A DNA stretch of 52,470 nucleotides, from the NCBI GenBank assembly GCA_027451285.1, contig DAIDJP010000042.1:1-52470 (forward strand). The letters are read 5' to 3'. The stretch is from Acidimicrobiaceae bacterium (GTDB taxonomy: Bacteria; Actinomycetota; Acidimicrobiia; Acidimicrobiales; RAAP-2). The notes under the pieces were generated by a model. The model was not told where the DNA came from and did not search any database. It saw nothing but the letters and a program-made list of their open reading frames with translations. The position numbers were made by a program, and so were the translations under genes. Positions 44,884-52,280 of the stretch are shown here, piece after piece (position 1 is the first letter of the stretch; every line of letters starts with the position of its first letter).

Positions 44884-45941
44884 GACTCGCCACCCGCCGG
44901 CACGATCGTCGGCGCGTCAACCGACGTCGTCGCCTCCACGGCCGTCGTCTCGTCAACGACGGAGTTGCGCGCCGAGCGGCTCAGGAGCCGACGCCATCGA
45001 CGTTTCTCCTCGGCGCCGTCGGTGCCCAGTCGCTCGGGGATGAGTCCGCTCGGTCGGAACTTGAGCATCAGGATGATCAACAATCCGATGAGGATCTGGC
45101 GCAGCGCGGGCCCCAGCTCGGGACGAGCCGCCGGCGAGGGAATGTAGCGCGTCAACTCCACGAAGCCCACGTAGACGATGAACGATCCCAAGATGACGCC
45201 GCGGGGATTGCCTCGCCCGCCCACGAGGATCGCCGCGTAGAGGACGAAGATCTCGGTGGGCCGCCAGTCGAGGGGGTTGAACGCCCCGATGTAGGCGGCG
45301 AACAGCGAACCCGAGAACCCGGCCAGGCCCGCGCCGAAGAGGTACGTGCGGTACTTCGCCCAGAAGACGTTGCGGCCGTAGACCTTGGCGGCGGCCTCGT
45401 CGTCGCGCACGGCGCGCACCGAGCGGCCGAAGGGACTGCGCGAGAGCCTCGCCACCACCAGGTAGACCACGAAGAGCACGGCGAGGCACGCTCCGAAGAA
45501 GAGGTAGTGGTACGTGTTGTACGACATGCCCGATCCAAGGGGGTCGAACAGACCGTAGACGCCGTTGTAGCCGTTAAAGAGCGGCGTGAAGTTCTCGACC
45601 CAGTAGTAGATCGCCCAGACCGCCCCGAGGGTGGTGATGGAGAAATAGATCTCGCGCAGACTGCGCAGGGCAACAGCACCGATGATCGCGGCGAACGCGA
45701 CCACCGTCACGACCGCCAGGATCACGGCGAGCGGATAGGGCCAGTGAACGCCAAAGACGTAGGTCACCGGCGCCTGGGGCTTGCCGATGGTCAGAACGAT
45801 CGTCATGTAGACGCCGAGTGCGAAGTAGGCGTAGGCCGACAGGTCGAAGTCACCCGCCCACCCCCAGATCATGTCGATGCCGAGGGCGAGAATGGCGAAG
45901 ATCGCCGCCTCGGTGAGTATCGCGGTCCAGTACTGGAGCAT
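44880..45941 (-). CDS. livM: ABC transporter permease LivM
   Basis: 353 aa, about nine transmembrane helices. LivM family traits: ILALGIDMIWGWAGDFDLSAYAYFALGVY near the N-terminus (read across helices 1-2), RAVRDDEAAAKVYGRNV (coupling helix) and GRGNPRGVILGSFIV. A cytosolic C-terminal tail of ~55 aa (RLGTDGAEEKRRWRRLL, then a Thr/Val stretch) is unusual but not conserved. The ATG shares one base with the livH stop (TAATG). Confidence 0.93.
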   Translation of the reverse strand: MLQYWTAILTEAAIFAILALGIDMIWGWAGDFDLSAYAYFALGVYMTIVLTIGKPQAPVTYVFGVHWPYPLAVILAVVTVVAFAAIIGAVALRSLREIYFSITTLGAVWAIYYWVENFTPLFNGYNGVYGLFDPLGSGMSYNTYHYLFFGACLAVLFVVYLVVARLSRSPFGRSVRAVRDDEAAAKVYGRNVFWAKYRTYLFGAGLAGFSGSLFAAYIGAFNPLDWRPTEIFVLYAAILVGGRGNPRGVILGSFIVYVGFVELTRYIPSPAARPELGPALRQILIGLLIILMLKFRPSGLIPERLGTDGAEEKRRWRRLLSRSARNSVVDETTAVEATTSVDAPTIVPAGGES

Positions 45942-46822
45942 TAGGTTCGCACCGCCTGCGCTCGGCCCCGCACGAAGATGCCGTTGGGTTTGATGAGAAG
46001 CATGAGAACCAGGAATCCGAAGGCGATCACCAGCTGGTAGGCCGACGACATGTACGTACCGGCCACCGCGATCACCAACCCGAGCACCACCGCTCCACCC
46101 AACGTGGCGTAGGGCCGACCGAGGCCGCCGCCCACCGCCGCCGTGATCGAGAGCAGGAGAAAGCCGTTGCCCAGCGTGGGATTGATGGTCCCGACGGTCT
46201 CACCGTAGAGGAATCCCGCAAATCCCGAGATCGCCCCCGCTACCGCCCAGGTCTGCATCACGACCCGGCGCGCCGGGATGCCGCTGACCTGAGCGAGCTC
46301 GCGATTCTGCGACACCGCTCGCAGGGCCTTACCGATCTTGGTTCGCTGCAAGAACACGTAGATGAGACCAGCGACGAGGACCGCCGAGACGATGATCTTG
46401 ATCGTGAGAACGGTCCACAGGAACGGGCCCACGTGCAGCAGGTTGCCCTGGTCGAACGCGTACGACACGCTCGCTCCGCCGAAGCCGATCAGCAGGAGGT
46501 TCTGGAGAATCAGCGAGGCCCCCAGCGTGGCGATCAGAGTCGACAACGCCTTCTGACTGCGAAAGCGCTCGATGAGAAGGAGGTTCATCGCCATTCCGGT
46601 CAGCGCCCCGAAGATCGTCGCGACGAGAGCACAGACGTAGAGGTTCAAGTGGAAATTGATCTCGGCGACGTAGGCGGAATACGCCCCAATCGTCAGGGCC
46701 TCGCCGTGAGCCAGGTTGACCACGCGGCTCACCGCGTACTCGAGTGTGAAGGCAACCGCCGACAGCGCCAGGATCGCCGCCACGGCGATGCCCATCCCGA
46801 TGCTGATCCAGAAAATGCTCAT
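45941..46822 (-). CDS. livH: ABC transporter permease LivH
   Basis: 293 aa, eight or so transmembrane helices. LivH traits: VSRVVNLAHGEALTIGAYSAYV (the conserved NxAxG segment), TLIATLGASLILQNLLLIGFG, LRAVSQNRELAQVSGIPARRVV (coupling helix) and GGLGRPYATLGGAVVLGLV. First gene of livHMGFK. The 188-nt upstream gap holds a candidate operator and the tnaA terminator hairpin. A G-run (GGGGGGGC) stands directly before the ATG in place of a well-spaced ribosome-binding site. Confidence 0.93.
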   Translation of the reverse strand: MSIFWISIGMGIAVAAILALSAVAFTLEYAVSRVVNLAHGEALTIGAYSAYVAEINFHLNLYVCALVATIFGALTGMAMNLLLIERFRSQKALSTLIATLGASLILQNLLLIGFGGASVSYAFDQGNLLHVGPFLWTVLTIKIIVSAVLVAGLIYVFLQRTKIGKALRAVSQNRELAQVSGIPARRVVMQTWAVAGAISGFAGFLYGETVGTINPTLGNGFLLLSITAAVGGGLGRPYATLGGAVVLGLVIAVAGTYMSSAYQLVIAFGFLVLMLLIKPNGIFVRGRAQAVRT

Positions 46823-46841
46823 GCCCCCCCGAACACTTCAA

Positions 46842-46858
46842 CAAATTCGACCAATTTG
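46842..46858. promoter_or_regulatory. Candidate operator upstream of livH
   Basis: CAAATT-N5-AATTTG, a perfect 6-bp inverted repeat 20 nt before the livH start, in an unusually AT-rich stretch. The binding protein is unknown. Confidence 0.3.
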
Positions 46859-46944
46859 GACACACATCGTCGCCATTGACGTCGGTGAATCTAACAGCCT
46901 GCTAGGGCAAATGAGACGTCATCGCCAAAATATCTCGATCAATC

Positions 46945-46971
46945 TGTCGCGCTGGTCGTTCAAACGCGACA
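46945..46971 (-). terminator. Hairpin downstream of tnaA
   Basis: TGTCGCG / CGCGACA, 7-bp perfect stem with a 13-nt loop, 40 nt after the tnaA stop. No T-run follows on the minus strand. Next to it (46972-46989) a 9-nt unit CAATCCAAC occurs twice in tandem, overlapping the hairpin base by a few bases in flanking sequence. Confidence 0.35.
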
Positions 46972-47010
46972 CAATCCAACCAATCCAACCAGTTACCGGC
47001 GGGTAGACGC

Positions 47011-48390
47011 CTACGCCAACGGCTTGAAGCGCGCGGTGAAGTGCCGCAGCGCCGCCGGCTCGTAGGTCATGGCGTATCCCGGCAACGACGCGGCGTCCTT
47101 GGCCACGGCGATGACGACCTCGATCACGTAGTCGATGTGGCTCTGGGTGTAGGTGCGACGCGGGATGGCGAGGCGCACGAGTTCCATCGCCGCGGGCGAC
47201 TCCGTGCCGTCGGGGTGGCGTCCGAACATCACCGAGCCGATCTCAACGCTGCGAATGCCCCCCGCGAGGTACAGCGCGACGGCGAGCGACTGGCCGGGGT
47301 AGGTAAGGGGGTCGAGGTGCGGCAGCAGCGCCTTGGCGTCGATGTAGACGGCGTGGCCACCGATGGGGCGTACAACGGGCACGCCGGCCTCGGTGAGGGC
47401 TTCGCCGAGATATGCGGTCGAGCGAATCCGATAGCGCAGGTAGTCCGGGTGCACCGCCTCAGAGAGTCCCTGGGCGAGCGCCTCGAGGTCGCGTCCGGCG
47501 AGTCCTCCGTAGGTGGGAAAACCCTCGGTGAGAATCAGCAGATTGCGCGCGGCCTCGGCCAGGGTGTCGTCGTTCATCGCGAGCCATCCGCCGATGTTGC
47601 CGAAGGGGTCCTTCTTCGCCGACATCGTCATTCCGTCCGCGAGGTTCGCGATCTCTCGCACGATGTCAGGGATCTCCCGGTTCCCCTGGCCCTCTTCGCG
47701 CTCGTGGATAAACCAGGCGTTCTCGGCGAAACGGCACGCGTCAAGGAAGAAGGGCACGCCGTAACGCCGACAGATCTCCGAGACACCGCGCAGGTTCGCG
47801 AGCGACACCGGCTGACCACCGCCGGAGTTGTTCGTGATCGTCATCATCACCACGGGCACGTCGTCACGCCGCTCTCTGAGCAGGGCCTCGAGCGCGTCGA
47901 GGTCCATGTTGCCCTTGAAGGGGTGCAGGGCCGCCGCGTCATGGCCCTCGGCGATCACCAGGTCGCGCGCCTCGGCACCGCTGGCCTCGACGTTGGCGCG
48001 CGTGGTGTCGAAGTGGGTGTTGTTGGGAACGATCTTGCCTTCGCCCCCGAGCACGCTGAAGAGGATCTTCTCGGCCGCGCGTCCTTGGTGGGTCGGGATG
48101 ACGTGGCGAAACGGGAAGAGCTCCTTCACTGCGGCCTCGAAGCGGAACCACGAAGGGGAACCCGCGTAGCTCTCGTCGCCGTGCTGGATCGCGGCCCACT
48201 GGTCACGCGACATCGCTCCGGTGCCCGAGTCGGTCAAGAGGTCAATCAGCACGTCCTCGGCGTGCAGGTTGAAGAGGTTGTAGCCCGCCTCTTCAATGGC
48301 CTCGGCGCGCTGAGCGGCACTCGTCATGCGCAGCGGCTCGACCGAGTGAATCCGAAAGGGCTCGATGATCGTGGAAAAGGTGTGGTCCAT
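47011..48390 (-). CDS. tnaA: Tryptophanase (beta-eliminating lyase)
   Basis: 459 aa from ATG 48390. Tryptophanase/tyrosine phenol-lyase family: ESYAGSPSWFRFEAAVKELF, IPTHQGRAAEKILF, NNTHFDTTRANVEASGAEA, ITNNSGGGQPVSLANLR, and PLP-binding Lys260 in SAKKDPFGNIGGWL. It splits tryptophan to indole, pyruvate and ammonia. The C-terminal GIRSVEIGS has Ile where tyrosine phenol-lyases have the specificity Arg (MERG), and TYTQSHIDYVIE is tryptophanase-like, so tryptophanase is preferred. TACCAT and GGGAG lie just upstream. No TnaC-like leader peptide or TnaB permease is adjacent. Confidence 0.88.
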   Translation of the reverse strand: MDHTFSTIIEPFRIHSVEPLRMTSAAQRAEAIEEAGYNLFNLHAEDVLIDLLTDSGTGAMSRDQWAAIQHGDESYAGSPSWFRFEAAVKELFPFRHVIPTHQGRAAEKILFSVLGGEGKIVPNNTHFDTTRANVEASGAEARDLVIAEGHDAAALHPFKGNMDLDALEALLRERRDDVPVVMMTITNNSGGGQPVSLANLRGVSEICRRYGVPFFLDACRFAENAWFIHEREEGQGNREIPDIVREIANLADGMTMSAKKDPFGNIGGWLAMNDDTLAEAARNLLILTEGFPTYGGLAGRDLEALAQGLSEAVHPDYLRYRIRSTAYLGEALTEAGVPVVRPIGGHAVYIDAKALLPHLDPLTYPGQSLAVALYLAGGIRSVEIGSVMFGRHPDGTESPAAMELVRLAIPRRTYTQSHIDYVIEVVIAVAKDAASLPGYAMTYEPAALRHFTARFKPLA

Positions 48391-48396
48391 CTCCCG

Positions 48397-48402
48397 ATGG
48401 TA
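48397..48402 (-). promoter_or_regulatory. -10 element of tnaA
   Basis: TACCAT on the minus strand, 6 nt before the ATG at 48390. It leaves no room for a TnaC-type leader. Confidence 0.4.
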
Positions 48403-48419
48403 GGTCGCGGCGAGAAACC

Positions 48420-49406
48420 TTAGAAGAGGCCGTTCCACTCTTCGTTCGTCAACTCTCCCAGTGTGACCAGCGGATTCGACCACTCAACCGCCACGCGCTC
48501 GTCGCTGATGTAGGACACGTGGTCGAGGCGAAGCCGCCGCCACGGAGCGAAGACGTGGCGGTTCGCGAACTGGTTCGAGTAGATCCCGCGCACGAGGGCA
48601 CCCTGGTCCGAGGCCGCGACGACGAGTGCGGGGCGCTCCTTGGCCGAGGTCTCCTCGGCGGCCGGGTCGATCGCGTCGAAGGGCACATCGGCGAGCACCA
48701 CCGATCCCACCAGCGGGTGGGTCGCGTCAAAGAGGGCGAGTTCGCGCGGAGTGAGACGCGCGGCGCGGCGTTCGACCTCAACGACCGCGACCGGCGGCGG
48801 CGTCGGACGCACCTCGTCGCGCGCGACCTTCGCGGCCTTGGCGTGACGCGGCGGGGGCGTCACGGCCTTCTTGCGGCGTTGGGCTTCACGTCGAAGGCGT
48901 CGCGCCTCCTTGAGTGCCGGATCCACCTCGCGCGCCGGCGCCGCCAAGGTAGCGGTCGCGACCTCGGGAAGTTCGGGAAGCCGCCACGCGTCACGCTCCT
49001 CGAGCAGCCGACGGCAGTGTGGTGCGGCGGCGAAGCCCTCGCCGACGGCAAAGCACAGCACCGCGATCACGTCGTCGTCGCTCATGCCTGCGCCCTGGAG
49101 CTCATCAAGCACGCCGGCCAGCTCCTCGTAGGTTGGCGACTCTGCGTGCTCGCCCAGAGCCTCGACCACCCTGTCCAGCGGTCCGAGCGCGACGAGTTCG
49201 AGCAAGGCCCGAACCGCGGGCAGCGGCGCAGCGGCGGCGAACGCCGCCACGTCACGACGCTGCTGGAGGGAACGAAGGGGCACGCCCACTACCGCGGTCA
49301 CCCGCACACTGGGGCGAAGGTCGAGCTCGTCGACGATTCCCAAGAGCTGGGAAGCGTCGATCTTGAGCAAGCCGCGCCTAACGATTTCGGTGGTACTTGC
49401 GGTCAT
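48420..49406 (-). CDS. Protein with C-terminal PemK/MazF-like domain, function unknown
   Basis: 328 aa from ATG 49406. The N-terminal ~130 aa are helical (an alanine/leucine-rich all-alpha region), residues ~155-215 are a basic, low-complexity linker (EARRLRREAQRRKK, Pro-rich), and the last ~95 aa (VGSVVLADVPFDAID, KERPALVVAASDQGALVRGIYSN) resemble the SH3-like barrel of PemK/MazF RNases, including the RPALVV strand. No antitoxin gene is adjacent, and the domain is fused to a long N-terminus, so a classical toxin is unlikely. A TTG at 49424 is an alternative start. It lies 29 nt upstream of tnaA on the same strand. Confidence 0.6.
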   Translation of the reverse strand: MTASTTEIVRRGLLKIDASQLLGIVDELDLRPSVRVTAVVGVPLRSLQQRRDVAAFAAAAPLPAVRALLELVALGPLDRVVEALGEHAESPTYEELAGVLDELQGAGMSDDDVIAVLCFAVGEGFAAAPHCRRLLEERDAWRLPELPEVATATLAAPAREVDPALKEARRLRREAQRRKKAVTPPPRHAKAAKVARDEVRPTPPPVAVVEVERRAARLTPRELALFDATHPLVGSVVLADVPFDAIDPAAEETSAKERPALVVAASDQGALVRGIYSNQFANRHVFAPWRRLRLDHVSYISDERVAVEWSNPLVTLGELTNEEWNGLF

Positions 49407-50150
49407 TTCTCGCTGCTTAGACAAGCACTTGCGCCCGCCACATGCCAGATCGCGGTGGCGCCATCTCGGACCAGCGTGCTTTGACCTCGCTGTTCACCCA
49501 GCCTGCAAAGCCTGTATTCGTACGAAGTGCGCTCCACGAAGTTCACCCGAACAAGGGTAGTTGGTTTGACTTGAACAAATGGAGGGAGCGGTGCGCAATC
49601 CACAGTGCGGCCCGAGCCCAAAGCTTGACGTGACACGAGCAAGACCGCGCACGACTAGCAACAGCGCACTAGTGACCCTCCCAGTGACTCACCAGAAGCC
49701 CGCTCCGCGATCGGCCCAGCGTCAGTCATCCGCGACATCGGATCCCTCGTCGCCTCGAGACGAGGGATCTCAATCAGAAAGCTGTAACTCACTTATCTCA
49801 ACCGACACAGTAGACATTCGTCAACCGATTCATCCGCAATGAATTCACTATCGAGCCGGGTGAATTTCAACGCGTACGTTCTGAATCAATTGACTAAGAG
49901 CAGTTGACCAATTCGTGACGGTGTTGTGACGAGAGACATTTGAAGATATTTACACCACGCCATAATCGCATTATTGATCACCTGTTGAGTGTCTATTTAC
50001 CTGAAAAATAACTTCTTGTTTTCGCCACTCTTACTCAATACAGTCGCGTCAAGCCCAGCAACATTTGAGCGTAAAGGTGAACACTGACTAATGCGTGCTC
50101 GGCGATTCACACACCATTGAACAGCAATCATGAGAGAAAAGAGAAGACAC
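49407..50150. other. Gene-free 744-nt stretch with lower GC
   Basis: No convincing gene. The right half (about 49780-50150) is much richer in A and T than the rest. It contains an 11-bp hairpin (49741-49769) and sigma-70-like pairs pointing right: TTGAAG-17-TAATCG near 49941, and TTGAGT-18-TAACTT near 49985. These would give the collagen-like gene a leader of about 130-180 nt. An 87-codon open frame at 49579-49842 is low complexity and was not called. Confidence 0.6.
49741..49769. terminator. Perfect hairpin in the gene-free stretch
   Basis: GATCCCTCGTC / GACGAGGGATC, 11-bp stem with a 7-nt loop and no T-run. It could end a transcript or be a structural element; neither neighbouring gene ends close by. 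Confidence 0.35.
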
Positions 50151-50999
50151 ATGCTTCGTATCAATACCTTGACGACACGCGGACGACGGCTGCTCGCCGT
50201 CACCGTTACGCTCGTCACCATCATCGCCGGCACGGGAATCGCCGCCGCCGACGGGATTGTGACGCTGCCGTTCTCCGCAAATGGAACGACCATTAACGGC
50301 TGTTACTCACCTGGCGGTCAACTAAAAGTGCTGACACCCGATCAGTCGAAGTGTCCAAATGGAATGACGCCAATCAGTTGGAACACCACAGGCCCGCAAG
50401 GCGCCACCGGGCCGGCGGGACCGCAGGGTCCACAAGGACCCACTGGGCCGGCGGGACCCCAAGGGCCACAAGGAGCCACCGGACCGGTTGGACCCCAGGG
50501 TCCACAGGGAGCCACCGGGCCGGCGGGCACCAACGTCGCCGCTGGTCAGACCTGCCCATCGGGACAATTTGTGACCGGCTTCAGTTCTGCCGGTGACATC
50601 GTCTGCGCGGCACCGACGACGACAACTACCGCCGCGGCGTGTCCCGCCAACAGCCAGCTGACATTCCAGGTGACAGGTTCACCCGCCGGTGCACTGGCCG
50701 GGCTTCAGTACTGGCCGGGTGGCACCTTAACCCAAGCCGTCCAGGGTTACCCAAACTGCACGGTCACCGTGGCTCTCCCCAACGGCGTCATCAACGACGC
50801 TCCGGGAGTCAACGGCTGGAGTGTCGTGTCATGGACGGGCTTCACGTCAGCTACCGGTGTTGTGCAAATGCCGTCGTGTGGAAGTGGATCCGCCTTTGGC
50901 ACGCCGAGCTACCCGAGCATCAATGGCACCTATCCGACGTGTTCGGATGCGTTGGACGTGAACACCTCGACTGATACGTTCACCGTCACGGCGTCATGA
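50151..50999 (+). CDS. Secreted collagen-like (Gly-X-Y) repeat protein
   Basis: 282 aa from ATG 50151, with AAAAGAGAAG upstream; an ATG at 50130 is the alternative. Signal peptide at ~1-33 ([18 protein letters not shown], cleavage near AAA-DG). Residues ~34-80 form a short N-domain with a cysteine pair, residues ~81-127 are 15 uninterrupted Gly-X-Y triplets (mainly GPQ, GPA, GAT), then a TTTTT-type linker (~155-160) and a C-terminal domain of ~120 aa with a few cysteines. Bacterial collagen-like proteins form triple helices and often serve at the cell surface. No LPXTG or membrane anchor is seen, so it is probably released. A hairpin terminator follows 27 nt after the stop. Confidence 0.82.
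   Translation: MLRINTLTTRGRRLLAVTVTLVTIIAGTGIAAADGIVTLPFSANGTTINGCYSPGGQLKVLTPDQSKCPNGMTPISWNTTGPQGATGPAGPQGPQGPTGPAGPQGPQGATGPVGPQGPQGATGPAGTNVAAGQTCPSGQFVTGFSSAGDIVCAAPTTTTTAAACPANSQLTFQVTGSPAGALAGLQYWPGGTLTQAVQGYPNCTVTVALPNGVINDAPGVNGWSVVSWTGFTSATGVVQMPSCGSGSAFGTPSYPSINGTYPTCSDALDVNTSTDTFTVTAS
50400..50531 (+). repeat. 36-nt coding tandem repeat of the collagen-like gene
   Basis: Three full units (50400-50435, 50436-50471, 50472-50507) and a 24-nt partial unit. Each unit encodes four triplets ([16 protein letters not shown]). Units differ mostly at third codon positions, so they are not very recent copies, but the array could still change length. Confidence 0.85.
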
Positions 51000-51349
51000 A
51001 GTAGCCAGAGAACAACCACCTGAATTCCCCTGGCCGGACCGTGCTCACCACCCGGTTCGGCCAGGGGCCGGGCCATCGGCACCGTGAAAGCGAGAGTGAC
51101 GGTTCTCCGCCAGGCCGATGTTACGGCCCAACTTCACCAACGAATCGCGCTCGAATTCGTCTGATGTTGTCGTAGGTTCAAAAGATGGAGATGGCGATTG
51201 AAGATGATGTTGACGGCCGTAAAGCCAACGCCACGATTCCGGTATTCGCTCATCACGAAGTGCGCGGCCACTCAAATCGAACATCATTTGAACTGAAGTG
51301 ATCGTGAGCGTATGTTGAAGTCAGGCAAGGGCAACTAAGGGGGCTAGAG
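51000..51349. other. Intergenic stretch between the two secreted-protein genes
   Basis: 350 nt without a supported gene. It holds the hairpin at 51027-51067. A 38-codon ATG frame (51185-51301) has no recognisable product or ribosome-binding site. TTGAAG at 51314, followed by TAAGGG 15 nt later, is a weak promoter for the next gene. Confidence 0.5.
51027..51067 (+). terminator. Hairpin terminator of the collagen-like gene
   Basis: 15-bp stem (CCCCTGGCCGGACCG / CGGTTCGGCCAGGGG, one G-U pair) with an 11-nt loop. No T-run. Confidence 0.6.
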
Positions 51350-51847
51350 ATGAAGCAATCAATACGATTATTGCTCAGCGCGGTAATGACGGGGTCGTTA
51401 GTCGTAGGTCTCGCCGGAGTCGCATTTGCCGGTACCACGCCAAGCCCCCCGGGCACAAGTAGGGCTCCCGTGAACAGCACCGCAACTGCACCGTTCAATG
51501 GTCCGGACTGGGCATGGGTCTCTCAATATGGTTCATCCGGTAGCGGCTTCGCGATCTATCAGGATTACTGGGCCTACGACGTCGGCACGTACACCTTTTC
51601 CCAGGGCGTCTACACCGAACGCGGTACCTTTACCGCCTACGAGGACCCAGTCACGGGCGCGCTATTGGCGAAGCCCGTACACGGAAAGTTCGCGGGTACC
51701 ATCACCTACGGCGTGACAGGCTGCGGGACGACCTGCATGGCTAGCGGCACCATCACCTATACGGTTCCCGGAACGGATTGGGTGTTCGTCGAAACGATGA
51801 TGCCCCTTGGCGTCTATTCGCAGAGTGAAAACGAGCCTCTCGTGTAG
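51350..51847 (+). CDS. Secreted protein of unknown function
   Basis: 165 aa. AAGGGGG stands 8 nt before the ATG. Signal peptide at ~1-27 (KQSIRLLLSAVMTGSLVVGL, cleavage AFA-GT). A Pro/Thr/Ser-rich stretch (28-48) leads to a beta-rich domain (~50-160) with many Tyr, Gly and Thr and a close cysteine pair (GCGTTCM) that could be a disulfide. No family recognised. Codon use is less GC-biased (for example ATA, TTA, CGA early) than in most of the window, matching the lower-GC surroundings. A very stable hairpin follows 16 nt after the stop. Confidence 0.7.
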   Translation: MKQSIRLLLSAVMTGSLVVGLAGVAFAGTTPSPPGTSRAPVNSTATAPFNGPDWAWVSQYGSSGSGFAIYQDYWAYDVGTYTFSQGVYTERGTFTAYEDPVTGALLAKPVHGKFAGTITYGVTGCGTTCMASGTITYTVPGTDWVFVETMMPLGVYSQSENEPLV

Positions 51848-51863
51848 TTCCACTGAAGCGCTT

Positions 51864-51902
51864 ACTACCCGACCACGGCGATGTTCGTCGTGGTCGGGTA
51901 GT
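51864..51902 (+). terminator. Strong hairpin terminator after the secreted-protein gene
   Basis: 14-bp perfect stem (ACTACCCGACCACG / CGTGGTCGGGTAGT) that can extend inward by a G-U pair and three more pairs. No T-run. It could serve both strands. Confidence 0.65.
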
Positions 51903-51992
51903 CATTCGCACGCGGAGGCTGGCCGGGTAATCCGCCTGAGCGAAGCAGTTACGGATCAATCACCGTGGATCTGCGTAGGTGAATCTTGACTC

Positions 51993-52217
51993 GTGAGCGC
52001 TACGTACCAACTAGCGCAGCGCAGTCAACTCGCCGTCGTGAACCGTTCACAGCTGCTCGGAGCAGTGGCTGCGACGACGGTCCTTCATCGTCCGGGGACC
52101 GTCCGACTGAACTGCACCGGACGTCCGGATTCGTCCCGACCCGCGAAGCCGCGCACCTCTCTGAGATCTGGTCGTTTCTCTCGTGACGTCGTCACTCATC
52201 CCTACAAACACAAGTAG
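51993..52217 (+). pseudogene. Possible remnant of a DUF559/AbiEi-N-like gene
   Basis: The GTG at 51993 is preceded by GAATCT with 6 nt between, like the leaderless genes elsewhere. The first ~24 codons (YQLAQRSQLAVVNRSQLLGA) resemble the N-terminal helix-turn-helix of actinobacterial DUF559/AbiEi-type proteins, which usually run Q-x-G-V-V-x-R-x-Q-L-L. Similarity then stops in this frame, while the frame starting seven nt earlier reads RPTELHRTSGFVPT around 52110, where such proteins have a GRL-x-x-L-H-x-GVF segment. This suggests a frameshifted, truncated gene. The similarity is short and from memory only. Confidence 0.25.
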
Positions 52218-52222
52218 GGATG
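52197..52222 (-). terminator. Hairpin after the right-edge acyl-CoA dehydrogenase gene
   Basis: CATCCCTAC / GTAGGGATG, 9-bp stem with an 8-nt loop, 58 nt after the stop at 52281. Confidence 0.4.
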
Positions 52223-52280
52223 TTGAGGGACGGAATCCGAAGATTCGTCAGACGTCATCCAGGGCCGTGGGAGAGCAGTT

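Larger units (their letters stand above)
51848..52280. other. 433-nt stretch with hairpins and a possible decayed gene
   Basis: Contains the terminator at 51864-51902, the possible decayed gene from 51993, a 13-nt palindrome GTGACG-T-CGTCAC (52183-52195) and a hairpin at 52197-52222. No intact gene seen. Confidence 0.5.

Noticed and set aside
47011..48390. Tyrosine phenol-lyase
   Set aside because: The specificity Arg of tyrosine phenol-lyase (MERG) is Ile here (VEIG), as in tryptophanase.
49579..49842. 87-codon open frame
   Set aside because: Low-complexity Ser/Pro/Arg translation, no ribosome-binding site, contains the 11-bp hairpin.
50391..50531. CRISPR array
   Set aside because: The repeats are contiguous, in frame, without spacers, and encode Gly-X-Y triplets.
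51185..51301. 38-codon open frame between the secreted-protein genes
   Set aside because: No ribosome-binding site or -10 at the usual spacing; no recognisable product.
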